64,000 nt of DNA from Rhizobiaceae bacterium (GCA_905339215.1 CAJPFN010000077.1:62001-126000); one strand, 5' to 3'; positions 30,408 to 39,634 are shown, counted from the stretch's first letter. A program made the numbers and translations. Notes: generated by a model not told the origin, from the letters alone.

Positions 30408-31370
30408 GTGGAGACTCCTCCGATCGTCGTCGACATCGCGGGCGGGGCCGCGCCCGCGCGCGACCCGCGCCGCGCCGCCTACGAGGCGAACAAGCTGCGC
30501 AAGCGGCTGTGCCGCCAGGTCGGCGAAGCGATCGCCGACTACGCGATGATCGAGGATGGCGACCGCGTGATGGTGTGCCTGTCCGGCGGCAAGGACAGCT
30601 ACGGCCTGCTCGACGTGCTGTGGATGCTCAAGCACCGCGCGCCGGTGCGCTTCGAGGTGATCGCGGTCAACCTCGACCAGAAGCAGCCCGGCTTCCCCGC
30701 CGACGTGCTGCCGCGCTACCTCGGCTCGCGCGGCATCCCGTTCCGCATCGCCGAGCAGGACACCTACAGCGTCGTCAAGCGCGTGATTCCCGACGGCGGC
30801 ACGATGTGCTCGCTGTGCTCGCGGTTGCGGCGGGGCGTGCTCTACCGCGTCGCGTCGGAGCTCGGCGCGACGAAGATCGCGCTGGGCCACCACCGCGACG
30901 ACCTGCTCGCGACGTTCTTCCTCAACCTGTTCTTCGGCGCGAAGCTCAAGACGATGCCGCCCAAGCTCGTGTCCGACGACGGGAAGCACGTCGTGATCCG
31001 GCCGCTCGCGTACGTGCGCGAGCGCGACCTCGCGCGCTACGCGGACCTGCGCGGCTTCCCGCTCATCCCGTGCACGCTGTGCGGCTCGCAGGAGCACCTG
31101 CAGCGCAGGCAGGTGGCAGCCATGCTGCGCGAGTGGGACCGCGAGCACAGCGGGCGCATCGAGTCGATCTTCAACGCGCTCGGCAAGGCGGTGCCGTCGC
31201 ACCTGATGGACCGGCGCCTGTTCGACTTCGCGTCGCTCCGCGCGACCGGCACGCCGGTCGAGGACGGCGACATCGGCTTCGACGTCGACCCGGCGCTCGA
31301 GGCGGCGGTCGAGGCGGCGGTCGGGACGCCAGGCGCCGCCGCGAACGTCATCCCGATCGCGCGCTCGTAG
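30408..31370 (+). CDS. ttcA: tRNA 2-thiocytidine(32) synthetase TtcA
   Basis: Thiolates C32 of several tRNAs using ATP and a [4Fe-4S] cluster. 320 residues. PP-loop [19 protein letters not shown]; the two CxxC motifs are in [13 protein letters not shown] and [13 protein letters not shown]; the conserved [20 protein letters not shown] is present. GTG start at 30408; TAGAAT (30394-30399) just upstream is a typical -10 for short leaders but has no clear -35. It lies 28 nt after the TonB-C gene. Confidence 0.95.
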   Translation: METPPIVVDIAGGAAPARDPRRAAYEANKLRKRLCRQVGEAIADYAMIEDGDRVMVCLSGGKDSYGLLDVLWMLKHRAPVRFEVIAVNLDQKQPGFPADVLPRYLGSRGIPFRIAEQDTYSVVKRVIPDGGTMCSLCSRLRRGVLYRVASELGATKIALGHHRDDLLATFFLNLFFGAKLKTMPPKLVSDDGKHVVIRPLAYVRERDLARYADLRGFPLIPCTLCGSQEHLQRRQVAAMLREWDREHSGRIESIFNALGKAVPSHLMDRRLFDFASLRATGTPVEDGDIGFDVDPALEAAVEAAVGTPGAAANVIPIARS

Positions 31371-31386
31371 CGCGGGCGCGCACGCC

Positions 31387-32076
31387 ATGCGGCGCGGATC
31401 GACGCGCGACGACATGCCGGCCGCCCGCCGGGCGCGCCCCGAGGGGCGCGCGGTCGCGCCGCGACGCCGCTTCGTCGCGCATGCGATCGCGCTCGTCGCT
31501 GCCCTGCTCGCGGCGCCGCTTCCCGCCCAGGCGCCCGCCGCGGCGGACGCGCCGCAACTGTCCGGTCCCGCGCTCCTCGCGGCACTGCGTGCCGGTGGCG
31601 TGACGCTCTACTTCCGTCACACCGCGACCGACTTCAGCCAGAGCGACGAGCGCTTCGTCGCCGGCGACTGCGCGACGCAGCGCAACCTCACCGACGAGGG
31701 GCGCCGCGACGCGCGCGCGATCGGCGACGCGTTGCGGCGCCTCGGCATCCCGGTGGGCGAGGTGCTCGCGAGCCCCTGGTGCCGCACGATGGAGACGGCG
31801 CGGCTGATGCTCGGCCGTGCGACGCCGTCCGCGGCGGTCCGCGGCGGGCCCGCCCAGGCCGACGCCGGCCGCTACGACGAGTTGCGCGCGCTGCTCGCGA
31901 CGCCGCCGGCCGCAGGCAACGTGCGCGTGATCGCGAGCCACGGCAACCCGTTTCGCGCCGTCGCGGGCCCGCCGTACCTCGCCGAGGGCGAGGCCGCGGT
32001 CGTCGCGCCCGCGCCCGGCGGCTTCGCCGTGGTGGCGCGCGTTCGCAAGGGCGACTGGCCCGCGCTCGGCGACTGA
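31387..32076 (+). CDS. secreted histidine-phosphatase-superfamily protein
   Basis: 229 residues. An Arg-rich N-region and hydrophobic core (HAIALVAALLAAPLPAQA) form a signal peptide. The phosphatase core follows: the catalytic YFRHTATD (RHT in place of the usual RHG), ASPWCRTMETARLMLG and VRVIASHGNPF with the second catalytic His. It resembles the Ais-like branch. Substrate unknown; a periplasmic phosphomonoesterase is likely. Starts at 31387 or 31414 are both possible. 16 nt after ttcA. Confidence 0.8.
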   Translation: MRRGSTRDDMPAARRARPEGRAVAPRRRFVAHAIALVAALLAAPLPAQAPAAADAPQLSGPALLAALRAGGVTLYFRHTATDFSQSDERFVAGDCATQRNLTDEGRRDARAIGDALRRLGIPVGEVLASPWCRTMETARLMLGRATPSAAVRGGPAQADAGRYDELRALLATPPAAGNVRVIASHGNPFRAVAGPPYLAEGEAAVVAPAPGGFAVVARVRKGDWPALGD

Positions 32077-32093
32077 CCGGCGCCTGCGGCCGG

Positions 32094-32795
32094 TCAGCGC
32101 TGCCTGACCGTCGACTTGTCCTGTCCGAACAGCACCGCGCGCGACCTGTCGTCGCTGATCGCAGGCTTCGTGTTGACCTCCTTCGCGATCTCGTAGGCGC
32201 GCTTCACCGCCGGCCTCGCGCCGATCGCGGCCTTCCAGCGCCCGAGGTGCGGGAAGTCGTCGAGGTTCTGTCCCTGCCGCTCGGGCAGCACCCACGGGTA
32301 GCACGCCATGTCGGCGATCGAGTAGTCGCCGGCGACGAACTCGCGGTCGGCCAGCCGCTGGTTCAGCACGCCGTAGAGCCGCCCGGTCTCCCTCACGTAG
32401 CGGTCGATCGCGTACGGGATCTTCTCGGGCGCGTAGTGCGCGAAATGGTGGTTCTGCCCGGCCATCGGACCGAGTCCCGCCATCTGCCAGAACAGCCACT
32501 GCGACACCTCGCAGCGGCCGCGCAGGTCTCCCGGGTAGAACCGGCCGGTCTTGCCCGCGAGGTAGAGCAGGATCGCGCCCGACTCGAACAGCGGCAGCGG
32601 CCCGCCGCCGTCGGGTGGCGCGTGGTCGACGATCGCCGGGATGCGGTTGTTGGGCGAGATCGCGAGGAACGCGGGCGCGAACTGGTCTCCCGACGAGATG
32701 TTGATCGGCTTCAGCCGGTACGGCAGCCCGGTCTCCTCGAGGAAGATCGTGACCTTGTGGCCGTTCGGGGTGGTCCAGTAGTAGAAGTCCAGCAT
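32094..32795 (-). CDS. glutathione S-transferase, YghU/YfcG (Nu-class) type
   Basis: 233 residues. The N-terminal thioredoxin fold starts FYYWTTPNGHKVTIFLEETG, where the Thr-Pro-Asn-Gly replaces a catalytic Cys or Ser, as in disulfide-bond oxidoreductase GSTs. The glutathione-binding NNRIPAIVDH and LFESGAILLYLAGKTGRF follow, then an all-helical C-terminal domain with FVAGDYSIADMACYPWV. Members reduce disulfides or peroxides with two bound glutathiones. Convergent with the phosphatase gene, 17 nt apart. Confidence 0.9.
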   Translation of the reverse strand: MLDFYYWTTPNGHKVTIFLEETGLPYRLKPINISSGDQFAPAFLAISPNNRIPAIVDHAPPDGGGPLPLFESGAILLYLAGKTGRFYPGDLRGRCEVSQWLFWQMAGLGPMAGQNHHFAHYAPEKIPYAIDRYVRETGRLYGVLNQRLADREFVAGDYSIADMACYPWVLPERQGQNLDDFPHLGRWKAAIGARPAVKRAYEIAKEVNTKPAISDDRSRAVLFGQDKSTVRQR

Positions 32796-33042
32796 GGGCG
32801 GTGGCCGGTGGGGAAAGGGGAAGGACGGCGATCCGGGCGCGGGCGCGACGCGTCGCGGGTCAGGCCGGCATCAGCGACGCACGAACGACGGCCGCGGCGC
32901 GAAGGAGCACGCCGGCGTCCGGAGCGCGACGCCCGCGCCGGACACCAGCGCGAACGGGAGCGAACCCGGGTGGAGCGCAGTCGTCATCGTGCGGCTCGTT
33001 CGCCGATATCGTCGCGCGGGGTCCGGGTGGCCGCCCCTGCGC

Positions 33043-33822
33043 TCAGAACGTCCCGGGGAAGTTGCCGCCGTCGACGAGCACGTTCTGACCGGCGATGTAA
33101 CCCGCGTGTGCGCTGCACAGGAATGCGCACACCGCGCCGAACTCGGCGGGCGTGCCGAACCGGCCCGCGGGAACTGCCGCGGCGCCCGCGGCGAGCGCCT
33201 CGTCGATCGACCTGCCCGACGACTTCGCGCGGCCGCCGTAGGTGACGCGCAGCCGGTCGGTGTCGAACTGGCCCGGCAGCAGGTTGTTGATCGTGACGCC
33301 GTGACGCACGACCTTGCGGGCGAGCCCGGCGACGAAGCCGGTGAGCCCGCTGCGCGCGCCGTTCGACAGTCCGAGCACGTCGATCGGCGCCTTGACCGCC
33401 GACGACGTGATGTTGACGATGCGGCCGAAGCGCCGCTCGATCATGCCGTCGACGGTCGCCTTGATGAGTTCGATCGGCGTCAGCATGTTGGCGTCGATCG
33501 CGCGGATCCACGCGTCGCGGTCCCAGTCGCGGAAGTCGCCCGGCGGCGGCCCGCCCGCGTTGTTGACCAGGATGTCGGGCGACGGGCACGCGGCGAGCGC
33601 GGCCGCGCGCCCCGCGGGCGTCGTGATGTCGCACGCCACCCAGGCCACCGGCCGCCCCGTCGACGCGCCGATCTCGCCGGCCGTGCGCTTCACGTCGGCT
33701 TCGGTGCGCGCGCAGATCGTGACCTCGACGCCTTCGCCCGCGAGCGCCTCCGCGCAGCCGCGACCGAGCCCCCTGCTGGCCGCGCAGACCAGCGCGCGCC
33801 TGCCCGCGATCCCGAGGTCCAT
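33043..33822 (-). CDS. SDR-family oxidoreductase without the Tyr/Lys active-site pair
   Basis: 259 residues. The Rossmann nucleotide site ALVCAASRGLGRGCAEALAG is intact, as are LVNNAGG and the C-terminal NVLVDGGNFPGTF. Where classical SDRs have Y-x-x-x-K this protein reads GLSNGARSGLTGF, so Tyr and Lys are replaced by Leu/Ser and Arg; the preceding Ser (NITSSAV) is kept. A subgroup with this sequence is widespread in proteobacteria and usually labelled FabG-like. It may bind NAD(P) but work by another mechanism or as a binding protein. 13 nt separate it from the MFS gene upstream on the same strand. Confidence 0.88.
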   Translation of the reverse strand: MDLGIAGRRALVCAASRGLGRGCAEALAGEGVEVTICARTEADVKRTAGEIGASTGRPVAWVACDITTPAGRAAALAACPSPDILVNNAGGPPPGDFRDWDRDAWIRAIDANMLTPIELIKATVDGMIERRFGRIVNITSSAVKAPIDVLGLSNGARSGLTGFVAGLARKVVRHGVTINNLLPGQFDTDRLRVTYGGRAKSSGRSIDEALAAGAAAVPAGRFGTPAEFGAVCAFLCSAHAGYIAGQNVLVDGGNFPGTF

Positions 33823-33835
33823 CGGCGTCGTTTCG

Positions 33836-35038
33836 CTACCCGGCGCGCGCCACGTTCACGCGCCGCACCTGGAGCACCGTCGCGATCGCGACGAGGAAGC
33901 ACGCCGCCGCCGCCGCGAAGACGACCTTGCCCAGCCCGTGGTCGAGCATGAAGCCGAACCAGACCGGTCCGAGCGTCGCGCCGAAGTCGAGGCCGGAATA
34001 GACGAAGCCGTAGACGCGGCCCGCCGCGCCGGGCGGCGTGGCCGATCGCACGATCATGTCGCGCGACGGCCCGGTGCTGCCGAGCGCGAAGCCGATCACC
34101 GCGAACAGCGGCAGCAGCAGCGCGGCCGGGGGCGGGACGAGCGTGAGCGAGAGCGTCAGCGCGGCAGCGGACGCGAGACCCGCCGACGCGACGCGGTCGT
34201 GGCGCTCGGTGCGAGCCGCGAGGAATCCGCCCGCGACGATGCCTGCCGTGCTGCCGAGCAACAGCGCGGTGACGGCCGAGGTCGCGATCGACAGCGGGAC
34301 GTCGAAGGCGACGTTGAGCGTCGCGGGCGCGAACGTCTGCAGCCCCAGCGTGCCCATCGTGAAGATCGCGAAATAGGCGAAGCACGCGAGGATCGCGGGC
34401 TGCCGGAACAGGCTGGCCGCGCTCGCGCCGGAGGGGCGGTGGCCGCGCCCCACGTGGCAGGTGAGGCGCGCGCGCTGCGACACGAGCACGCCGAGCCCGG
34501 CCAGCCCGGCCAGCCCCATCGCCGCCAGCGCCTCGCGCCAGCCGAACGCGCTCGCGAGGCCGAACGCCGCGATCGGCGCGAGCGCGTAGCCCAGGTTGCC
34601 GCCGATGCCGTGCGCCGAGTATGCGTGCCCGAGCCGCCTCGGCGCCACGTTGGCGTTCAGGATCGCGAAGTCGACCGGGTGGAAGACGCCGTTGCCGACG
34701 CCCATCAGCGCGACCACCGGGAACAGCCAGCCGACGCTCGGGACGAGGCTCGCCGCCACCGTGCCGCCGGCGACGAGCGCGAGCCCGCCGAACAGGACCG
34801 GGCGCGCGCCGAAGCGGTCGACCGCGAATCCGGCGGTGAATTGCGAGGCGCCGGACGCGGCGTAGAACACGCCGACGAGCGATCCGAGCAGCGACCAGGA
34901 GACGTCGAACTCGGCCTTGAGCAGCGGGAAAAGCGGGGGCAGCGCGAGCTGGAAGAAGTGCGACAGCGCGTGCGCGAAGCCGACGAGCCCGATCACCTGC
35001 GCGTCGCTCTTGAACGTTGCGTCGGGAGGAGACTCCAA
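33836..35038 (-). CDS. MFS transporter, fosmidomycin-resistance (Fsr)-like
   Basis: 400 residues with twelve membrane helices. [20 protein letters not shown] in helix 1 is typical of Fsr-like MFS carriers. [18 protein letters not shown] is the loop 2-3 motif, and [19 protein letters not shown] is the characteristic helix-4 motif. It probably forms a two-gene unit with the downstream SDR. The substrate is not predictable from sequence. It is divergent from msrB across 91 nt. Confidence 0.87.
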   Translation of the reverse strand: MESPPDATFKSDAQVIGLVGFAHALSHFFQLALPPLFPLLKAEFDVSWSLLGSLVGVFYAASGASQFTAGFAVDRFGARPVLFGGLALVAGGTVAASLVPSVGWLFPVVALMGVGNGVFHPVDFAILNANVAPRRLGHAYSAHGIGGNLGYALAPIAAFGLASAFGWREALAAMGLAGLAGLGVLVSQRARLTCHVGRGHRPSGASAASLFRQPAILACFAYFAIFTMGTLGLQTFAPATLNVAFDVPLSIATSAVTALLLGSTAGIVAGGFLAARTERHDRVASAGLASAAALTLSLTLVPPPAALLLPLFAVIGFALGSTGPSRDMIVRSATPPGAAGRVYGFVYSGLDFGATLGPVWFGFMLDHGLGKVVFAAAAACFLVAIATVLQVRRVNVARAG

Positions 35039-35129
35039 GGCTGGCGGGTGCCGGTGTAAGGTGGCGGCGCGAAAGCGTCACTATAGCGCATCCGGCGCCC
35101 CTGGCCGGGAGGCGACAGCGAGGACGACG

Positions 35130-35528
35130 ATGACCGAACGCAAGACGATGAGCGACGACGAGTGGCGCGCGAGGCTCACCCCCGAGCAGTTCAAGGTGGC
35201 CCGGAAGAAGGGCACCGAGCGCGCGTTTTCAGGCGAGTACTGGGACCACCACGCCGAGGGGACGTACACGTGCGTGTGCTGCGGCACGCCGCTGTTCTCG
35301 TCGGCGACGAAGTTCGACTCCGGCACCGGCTGGCCGTCGTTCTGGGCGCCCGCCGACCCGGCGAACGTGCGCAACGAGGACGACAGCGCGTTCTTCATGC
35401 GCCGCACCGAGGTCGTGTGCGCCGCCTGCGACGCGCATCTCGGGCACGTGTTCGAGGACGGCCCGGCGCCGACCGGACTGCGCTACTGCATGAACTCGGC
35501 GGCGCTGCGCTTCAAGCCGAAGCCGTAG
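35130..35528 (+). CDS. msrB: peptide-methionine (R)-S-oxide reductase
   Basis: Repairs oxidised methionine. 132 residues. The zinc is held by two CxxC pairs, [11 protein letters not shown] and [14 protein letters not shown]. The catalytic Cys is in [13 protein letters not shown], and TGWPSFWAP is the family motif. AGGACGACG before ATG 35130 may serve as ribosome site. The response-regulator gene starts 14 nt later, suggesting one transcript that joins methionine repair with an envelope-stress two-component system. Confidence 0.95.
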   Translation: MTERKTMSDDEWRARLTPEQFKVARKKGTERAFSGEYWDHHAEGTYTCVCCGTPLFSSATKFDSGTGWPSFWAPADPANVRNEDDSAFFMRRTEVVCAACDAHLGHVFEDGPAPTGLRYCMNSAALRFKPKP

Positions 35529-35542
35529 GACGCTCGCGCGGC

Positions 35543-36214
35543 ATGCGCCTGCTTTTCGCCGAGGACGACCCGATGATCGGCGCGGGCGTCCGCGCGGGCC
35601 TCGCGCACGACGGGTTCGCGGTCGACTGGGTGCGCGACGGCTCGGCCGCCGAGCTCGCGCTCGCGGAGAACGTGCACGAGCTCGTGCTGCTCGACCTGGG
35701 CCTGCCGCGCAAGGACGGGCTCGACGTGCTCGCCGCGATGCGCCGGCGCGGCGACGCGCGGCCGGTGCTGGTGCTGACCGCGCGCGACGCGCTCGCCGCC
35801 CGCGTCGCGGGCCTGGACGCGGGCGCCGACGACTACCTGACCAAGCCGTTCGAGCTGGCCGAGCTCGCGGCGCGGCTGCGCGCGCTCGCGCGCCGCGCCT
35901 CCGGGCGCGCCGCGCCCACGATCGAACTGCCCGGCGTGTCGATCGATCCGGCGACGAAGGAGGTGCGCGTAGGCGGCGCGCCGGTCGCGCTGTCCGCGCG
36001 CGAGTTCGCGCTGCTCGAGGCGCTCTCCGCGCGCCCGGGCGCGATCCTGTCGCGCGCCCAGCTCGAGGAGCGGCTCTATGGCTGGAAGGACGCGGTCGAG
36101 AGCAACGCCGTCGAGGTGCACCTGTCGAGCCTGCGCCGCAAGCTTCCCGACGGCCTGATCCGCAACGTGCGCGGCCTGGGCTGGATGATCGCGACCGGGA
36201 CGTCCGCCGCATGA
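35543..36214 (+). CDS. OmpR/PhoB-family response regulator (QseB/PmrA/TctD-like)
   Basis: 223 residues. Receiver domain (about 1-118) with the acidic pair EDD at 8-10, phospho-acceptor Asp in LVLLDLGLPRKDGLDV, Thr in VLVLTARDA and Lys in DDYLTKPFEL. The winged-helix output domain (about 130-218) has the recognition helix SNAVEVHLSSLRRKL and the final wing IRNVRGLGWMI. It pairs with the kinase gene 122 nt downstream and may bind the tandem sites before the DegP-like gene. Confidence 0.94.
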   Translation: MRLLFAEDDPMIGAGVRAGLAHDGFAVDWVRDGSAAELALAENVHELVLLDLGLPRKDGLDVLAAMRRRGDARPVLVLTARDALAARVAGLDAGADDYLTKPFELAELAARLRALARRASGRAAPTIELPGVSIDPATKEVRVGGAPVALSAREFALLEALSARPGAILSRAQLEERLYGWKDAVESNAVEVHLSSLRRKLPDGLIRNVRGLGWMIATGTSAA

Positions 36215-36339
36215 GCGGCGCTGGCGCACGGAGCGGGCACCTCGCGCGCCGGGCCGTCCCGGGCGTGCGGCGCCTCCTCCTCGAGGAAGGGTTACGCGAC
36301 GCCGCGACCGCGGCCGGCCCGGAGGTGCTCGTCCGTTGA
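36211..36339 (+). CDS. possible 42-residue ORF bridging the two-component genes
   Basis: An open frame of 42 codons starts at an ATG that overlaps the response-regulator stop (ATGA, 36211-36214). It ends at a TGA that overlaps the kinase TTG start (TTGA, 36336-36339). It would encode a very basic peptide with a helix-prone middle (VRRLLLEEGLRDAATAA). Such exact tiling would couple translation of regulator and kinase across a 121-nt gap. Long random frames are common at this GC level, so it may only be a spacer. Confidence 0.35.
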   Translation: MSGAGARSGHLARRAVPGVRRLLLEEGLRDAATAAGPEVLVR

Positions 36340-37715
36340 CGTCGATCCGGCGCGCGCTGCTCCTCCCGCTCGCCGGCGGACTCGCGCTCGCGCTCGTCGC
36401 GGCGACGCTCGCGACCTACGTGCGCGCCCGCGACGAGGCGTCGGCGATGTTCGACGTGCAGCTCTCGCAGCTCGCGGCGTCGGTCACCGGCATGCCGCTC
36501 TCGGTCGCGCCGGGCGCCGGCCGCGCGGGATCGGCCGACGCGCCGCTGATCGTGCAGGTGTGGAACCGCGATGGCGTGCAGGTCTACCGCTCGCAGGGCG
36601 CGCGCGAGGCGCCCGCGCGCGGCTCGCCCGGGTTCGCGACCGTCCAGACGCGCGACGGGCCGTGGCGCGTCTACAGCGTGCTCGCCGGCGGCGAGCTGGT
36701 GCAGGTCGCGCAGCCGCTCGCGTTGCGCGACCAGCTCGCCGCGAGCCTCGCCCTGTCGACGATCGTGCCGTGGCTCGTCGCCGCGCCGCTGATCGCGGTG
36801 CTGCTGTGGTTCGCGATCGCGCGCGCGCTGCGGCCGCTCGACCGGCTCGCGCACGCGGTCGGGGAGCGCAATCCGCGCGAGCTCGAGCCGCTGTCCGAGC
36901 GGGAGTGGCCGCGCGAGGTCGCCCCGCTCGTCGCGGCGCTGAACGGCCTCCTGCGCCGCCTCGACGGCGCGCTCGACGCGCAGAAGGCGTTCGTCGCCGA
37001 CGCCGCGCACGAGCTGCGCACGCCGCTCGCCGCCGTGCACCTGCAGGCGGAGCTGGCCGAACGGGCGCACGGCGAGGCCGAGCGCGCAGGCGCGCTGGCC
37101 GCGCTGCGCGGCGGACTCATGCGCGCCACGCGCGTCGTCGAGCAGCTGCTTTCGCTCGCGCGCGAGGACCACGCGGGCGCGGACGCGCCGCGCGTTCACG
37201 TCGACCTCGCCGCGCTGGCCCGCGAGGCGATCGCCGCGCACGCGGGCCGCGCCGCGGCGAAGGACGTCGACCTCGGCGCCGGGCGACTCGACACCCTCGC
37301 CGTCGACGGCGACGCCGACGCGCTCGCCACGCTCGCCGCAAACCTGATCGACAACGCGCTGCGCTACGTGCCCGCCGGCGGACACGTCGACGTGATCGTC
37401 GAAACGCGCGACGGCGCGCCCGCGCTGGTCGTCCGCGACGACGGGCCGGGCATTCCCGCGTCCGAGCGCGCGCTGGTGTTCGAGCGCTTCGCGCGCGGCC
37501 CGCGCCGCGGCGCGCCGGGCAGCGGGCTGGGGCTCGCGATCGTCAAGCGCATCGCCGAGCGGCACGGCGCCGCCGTGACGCTGGCGGACGGCGCGCACGG
37601 CCGCGGGCTGGAAGTGGTCGTGCGGTTCGGCCAGGTGGCAAGCGGCGACGAGCGTGGAGAGCGGGGTCCGCGGACCGGGGATCGAGCGGGCGGAACCGCG
37701 ATGCCCGGGACGTGA
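36336..37715 (+). CDS. sensor histidine kinase (QseC/TctE-like)
   Basis: 459 residues. Two membrane helices (about 7-28 and 137-160) enclose a periplasmic sensor of about 110 residues. A HAMP-like linker follows, then the H-box AHELRTPLAAVHLQAEL with the phospho-His (about 226). The ATPase domain has the N-box NLIDNALRYVPAGG, G1 DDGPGIP and G2 GSGLGLAIVKRIAERHGA. TTG start with GGAGG about 11 nt upstream. Autophosphorylates and passes phosphate to the adjacent regulator; the signal is unknown, but the genes on both sides (msrB, degP-type) point to envelope or oxidative stress. Confidence 0.92.
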   Translation: MTSIRRALLLPLAGGLALALVAATLATYVRARDEASAMFDVQLSQLAASVTGMPLSVAPGAGRAGSADAPLIVQVWNRDGVQVYRSQGAREAPARGSPGFATVQTRDGPWRVYSVLAGGELVQVAQPLALRDQLAASLALSTIVPWLVAAPLIAVLLWFAIARALRPLDRLAHAVGERNPRELEPLSEREWPREVAPLVAALNGLLRRLDGALDAQKAFVADAAHELRTPLAAVHLQAELAERAHGEAERAGALAALRGGLMRATRVVEQLLSLAREDHAGADAPRVHVDLAALAREAIAAHAGRAAAKDVDLGAGRLDTLAVDGDADALATLAANLIDNALRYVPAGGHVDVIVETRDGAPALVVRDDGPGIPASERALVFERFARGPRRGAPGSGLGLAIVKRIAERHGAAVTLADGAHGRGLEVVVRFGQVASGDERGERGPRTGDRAGGTAMPGT

Positions 37716-37795
37716 CCCGTCGTCGTGGCGCGCCGGCCGCGTCGCGCCGACGCCCCGTGTTCCCGAGTCCTGGCCCGCGGTTCTCCCGCCCCGCC

Positions 37796-37827
37796 TTCAG
37801 TCCCGCTTAAGTCTCCGTGCCTATCCT
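37796..37827 (+). promoter_or_regulatory. candidate response-regulator site and promoter of the DegP-like gene
   Basis: TTCAGT (37796-37801) and TTAAGT (37807-37812) are a direct repeat with 11-bp spacing, the layout used by PmrA/PhoP-type OmpR-family regulators. A possible -10 TATCCT (37822-37827) follows after 9 nt, in place of a good -35. It lies in the 162-nt gap between the kinase and protease genes. Confidence 0.4.
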
Positions 37828-37877
37828 TGGCGGCGTACGGGCCTGAATCCGGCCCGGGTCATGGAAAGGAGACCCTC

Positions 37878-39335
37878 ATGCAATCGAACGCACTCAGGCG
37901 CAGCGCGCTTGCGCTCGCCGTGGCCGGCGCGTTCGGCCTCGGCGTGGTCGCGGCCGACCGGCACGCCGTCCCGGGCGAGGCTCGCGCGGCAACCGTGCAG
38001 GTCCCGGTCGCGACCGCGACGAAGCGGGTCGCGCTCCCGGACTTCGCCGATCTGGTCGCGTCGCAGGGCCCGTCGGTCGTCGAGGTGAGCACGTCGAAGG
38101 GCTACGCGAGGACGGCTGGGCGCGACGGGCGGATGCCGCGCGCCGTTCCGCCGGAGCTCGCGCCGTTCTTTCGCGGCTTCCCCGACCTGCCCGACGGGCG
38201 CGACCGCGGACCCTCGCAGGGGATGGGCTCCGGATTCATCGTCGACGCCGACGGCCTCGTGCTCACCAACGCGCACGTGGTCGACGGCGCGGACGAGGTC
38301 GTCGTCAAGCTGCAGGACCAGCGCGAGTTCAAGGCGAAGGTGCTGGGCGCGGACAAGGCGACCGACGTCGCCGTGCTCAGGATCGACGCGAAGGGACTGC
38401 CCGCGGTCCGCACCGGCGATGCGTCGAAGACGCGCGTCGGCGAGTGGGTCGTGGCGATCGGCGCGCCCTACGGGCTCGAGCACACCGTCACCTCCGGCAT
38501 CGTGAGCGCGAAGTCGCGCTCACTGCCGGGCGATTCGGTCGTGCCATTCCTGCAGACCGACGCGGCGGTCAACCCGGGCAACTCGGGAGGCCCGCTGTTC
38601 AACCTCGACGGCGAGGTGATCGGCATCAACTCGCAGATCTTCAGCCGCTCCGGCGGGTTCCAGGGCCTCGCGTTCGCGGTGCCGATCAACGTCGCGCTCG
38701 ACGTGAAGGATCAGATCGTCAAGCACGGCAAGGTGAGCCACGGCAGGCTCGGCGTCACGATCCAGGAAGTCAACCAGGCGCTCGCCGAGAGCTTCGGCAT
38801 GGAACAGCCGGCCGGGGCGCTGGTCGGGTCGGTGCAAAGTGACGGTCCGGCGGCGAAGGCCGGCGTGGAACCGGGCGACGTGATCGTCGGGTTCGCGGGC
38901 AAGCCGGTCACGCGTTCGGGCGATCTCCCGCCGCTCGTCGCGTCGGTGAAGCCCGGCACGACGGTCAAGCTCGACGTCTGGCGCGAGGGCAAGCCGCGCC
39001 AGCTGACGGCCACGATCGGCGCGCGCGAGGCCGGCAGCGCCACGGTCGCGGGCCGCGCCGATGCGAGCCAGGGCAAGCTCGGCCTCGCCGTGCGGCCGCT
39101 GTCGAAGGAGGAGAAGGACGCGGCGAAGCTCGCCGGCGGCCTCGTCGTCGAAGACGTCGCGGGCGCGGCCGAGAAGGCGGGCGTGCGCCGGGGCGACGTG
39201 ATCGTGTCGGTCAATCGCACGCCGGTCGCGAGCGTCGACCAGATGAAGCGCCTGATCGACAAGGGCGGCAAGTCGGTCGCGCTCCTGATCCAGCGCGACG
39301 ATGCGCGCCTCTTCGTGCCGGTCCCGCTCGGCTGA
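37878..39335 (+). CDS. Do-type periplasmic serine protease (DegP/MucD family)
   Basis: 485 residues. A signal peptide (RRSALALAVAGAFGLGVVAA, cut after EARA) leads to a trypsin-like domain with His in LTNAHVVDGADE, Asp in ATDVAVLRIDAKG and Ser in NPGNSGGPLFNL. Two PDZ domains follow (about 300-385 and 395-480; the first has GRLGVTIQEVNQALAESFG, the second VVEDVAGAAEKAGVRRGDVI). AAGGAG lies 6 nt before ATG 37878. It degrades or refolds misfolded envelope proteins. Adjacent to the two-component genes and probably their target. Confidence 0.94.
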   Translation: MQSNALRRSALALAVAGAFGLGVVAADRHAVPGEARAATVQVPVATATKRVALPDFADLVASQGPSVVEVSTSKGYARTAGRDGRMPRAVPPELAPFFRGFPDLPDGRDRGPSQGMGSGFIVDADGLVLTNAHVVDGADEVVVKLQDQREFKAKVLGADKATDVAVLRIDAKGLPAVRTGDASKTRVGEWVVAIGAPYGLEHTVTSGIVSAKSRSLPGDSVVPFLQTDAAVNPGNSGGPLFNLDGEVIGINSQIFSRSGGFQGLAFAVPINVALDVKDQIVKHGKVSHGRLGVTIQEVNQALAESFGMEQPAGALVGSVQSDGPAAKAGVEPGDVIVGFAGKPVTRSGDLPPLVASVKPGTTVKLDVWREGKPRQLTATIGAREAGSATVAGRADASQGKLGLAVRPLSKEEKDAAKLAGGLVVEDVAGAAEKAGVRRGDVIVSVNRTPVASVDQMKRLIDKGGKSVALLIQRDDARLFVPVPLG

Positions 39336-39362
39336 CCGTCGCGCCGCGACGCCGCAACATCG

Positions 39363-39392
39363 GAACGGGCCCTCCGCAACGGGGGCCCGTTC
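39363..39392. terminator. terminator after the DegP-like gene
   Basis: GAACGGGCCC (39363-39372) pairs perfectly with GGGCCCGTTC (39383-39392) around a 10-nt loop, 27 nt after the stop codon. The T-tract is weak, so termination may be partial or the hairpin may stabilise the 3' end. The rest of the 289-nt gap holds an AT-richer stretch (39400-39470) with nothing recognisable and then repeat hairpins. Confidence 0.7.
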
Positions 39393-39516
39393 ATCATGCC
39401 ATGCAATAACTGTCGATCTCATTTCATTGTTTCAAAAGCATTGTTTGAGGCTAGACGGACAAAGTTTCGAGGCTCGTCCGGCGCTGCGGGCGGCGAGGAC
39501 GAGTAGTTCGCGCCCT

Positions 39517-39634
39517 GTGGGTCGGGCTTCAGCCCGACACCTCCCTTGCGAACCCCCGACCGGAGCCGATCCCGAAAGCGTCAGGCTGAAGCCTGACCCA
39601 CGCCAGGGACGTTGCCTTCGAGCTTCAGCCCGAC
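39517..39634. repeat. hairpin repeats including a third stem variant
   Basis: A consensus copy at 39517-39538; an inverted copy at 39580-39601 whose stem reads GTCAGGCTGAAGCCTGAC, a compensated G-C to A-T exchange; and a half copy at 39621-39634 (AGCTTCAGCCCGAC). The half copy supplies the last codons and the stop of the following minus-strand gene. Confidence 0.85.
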
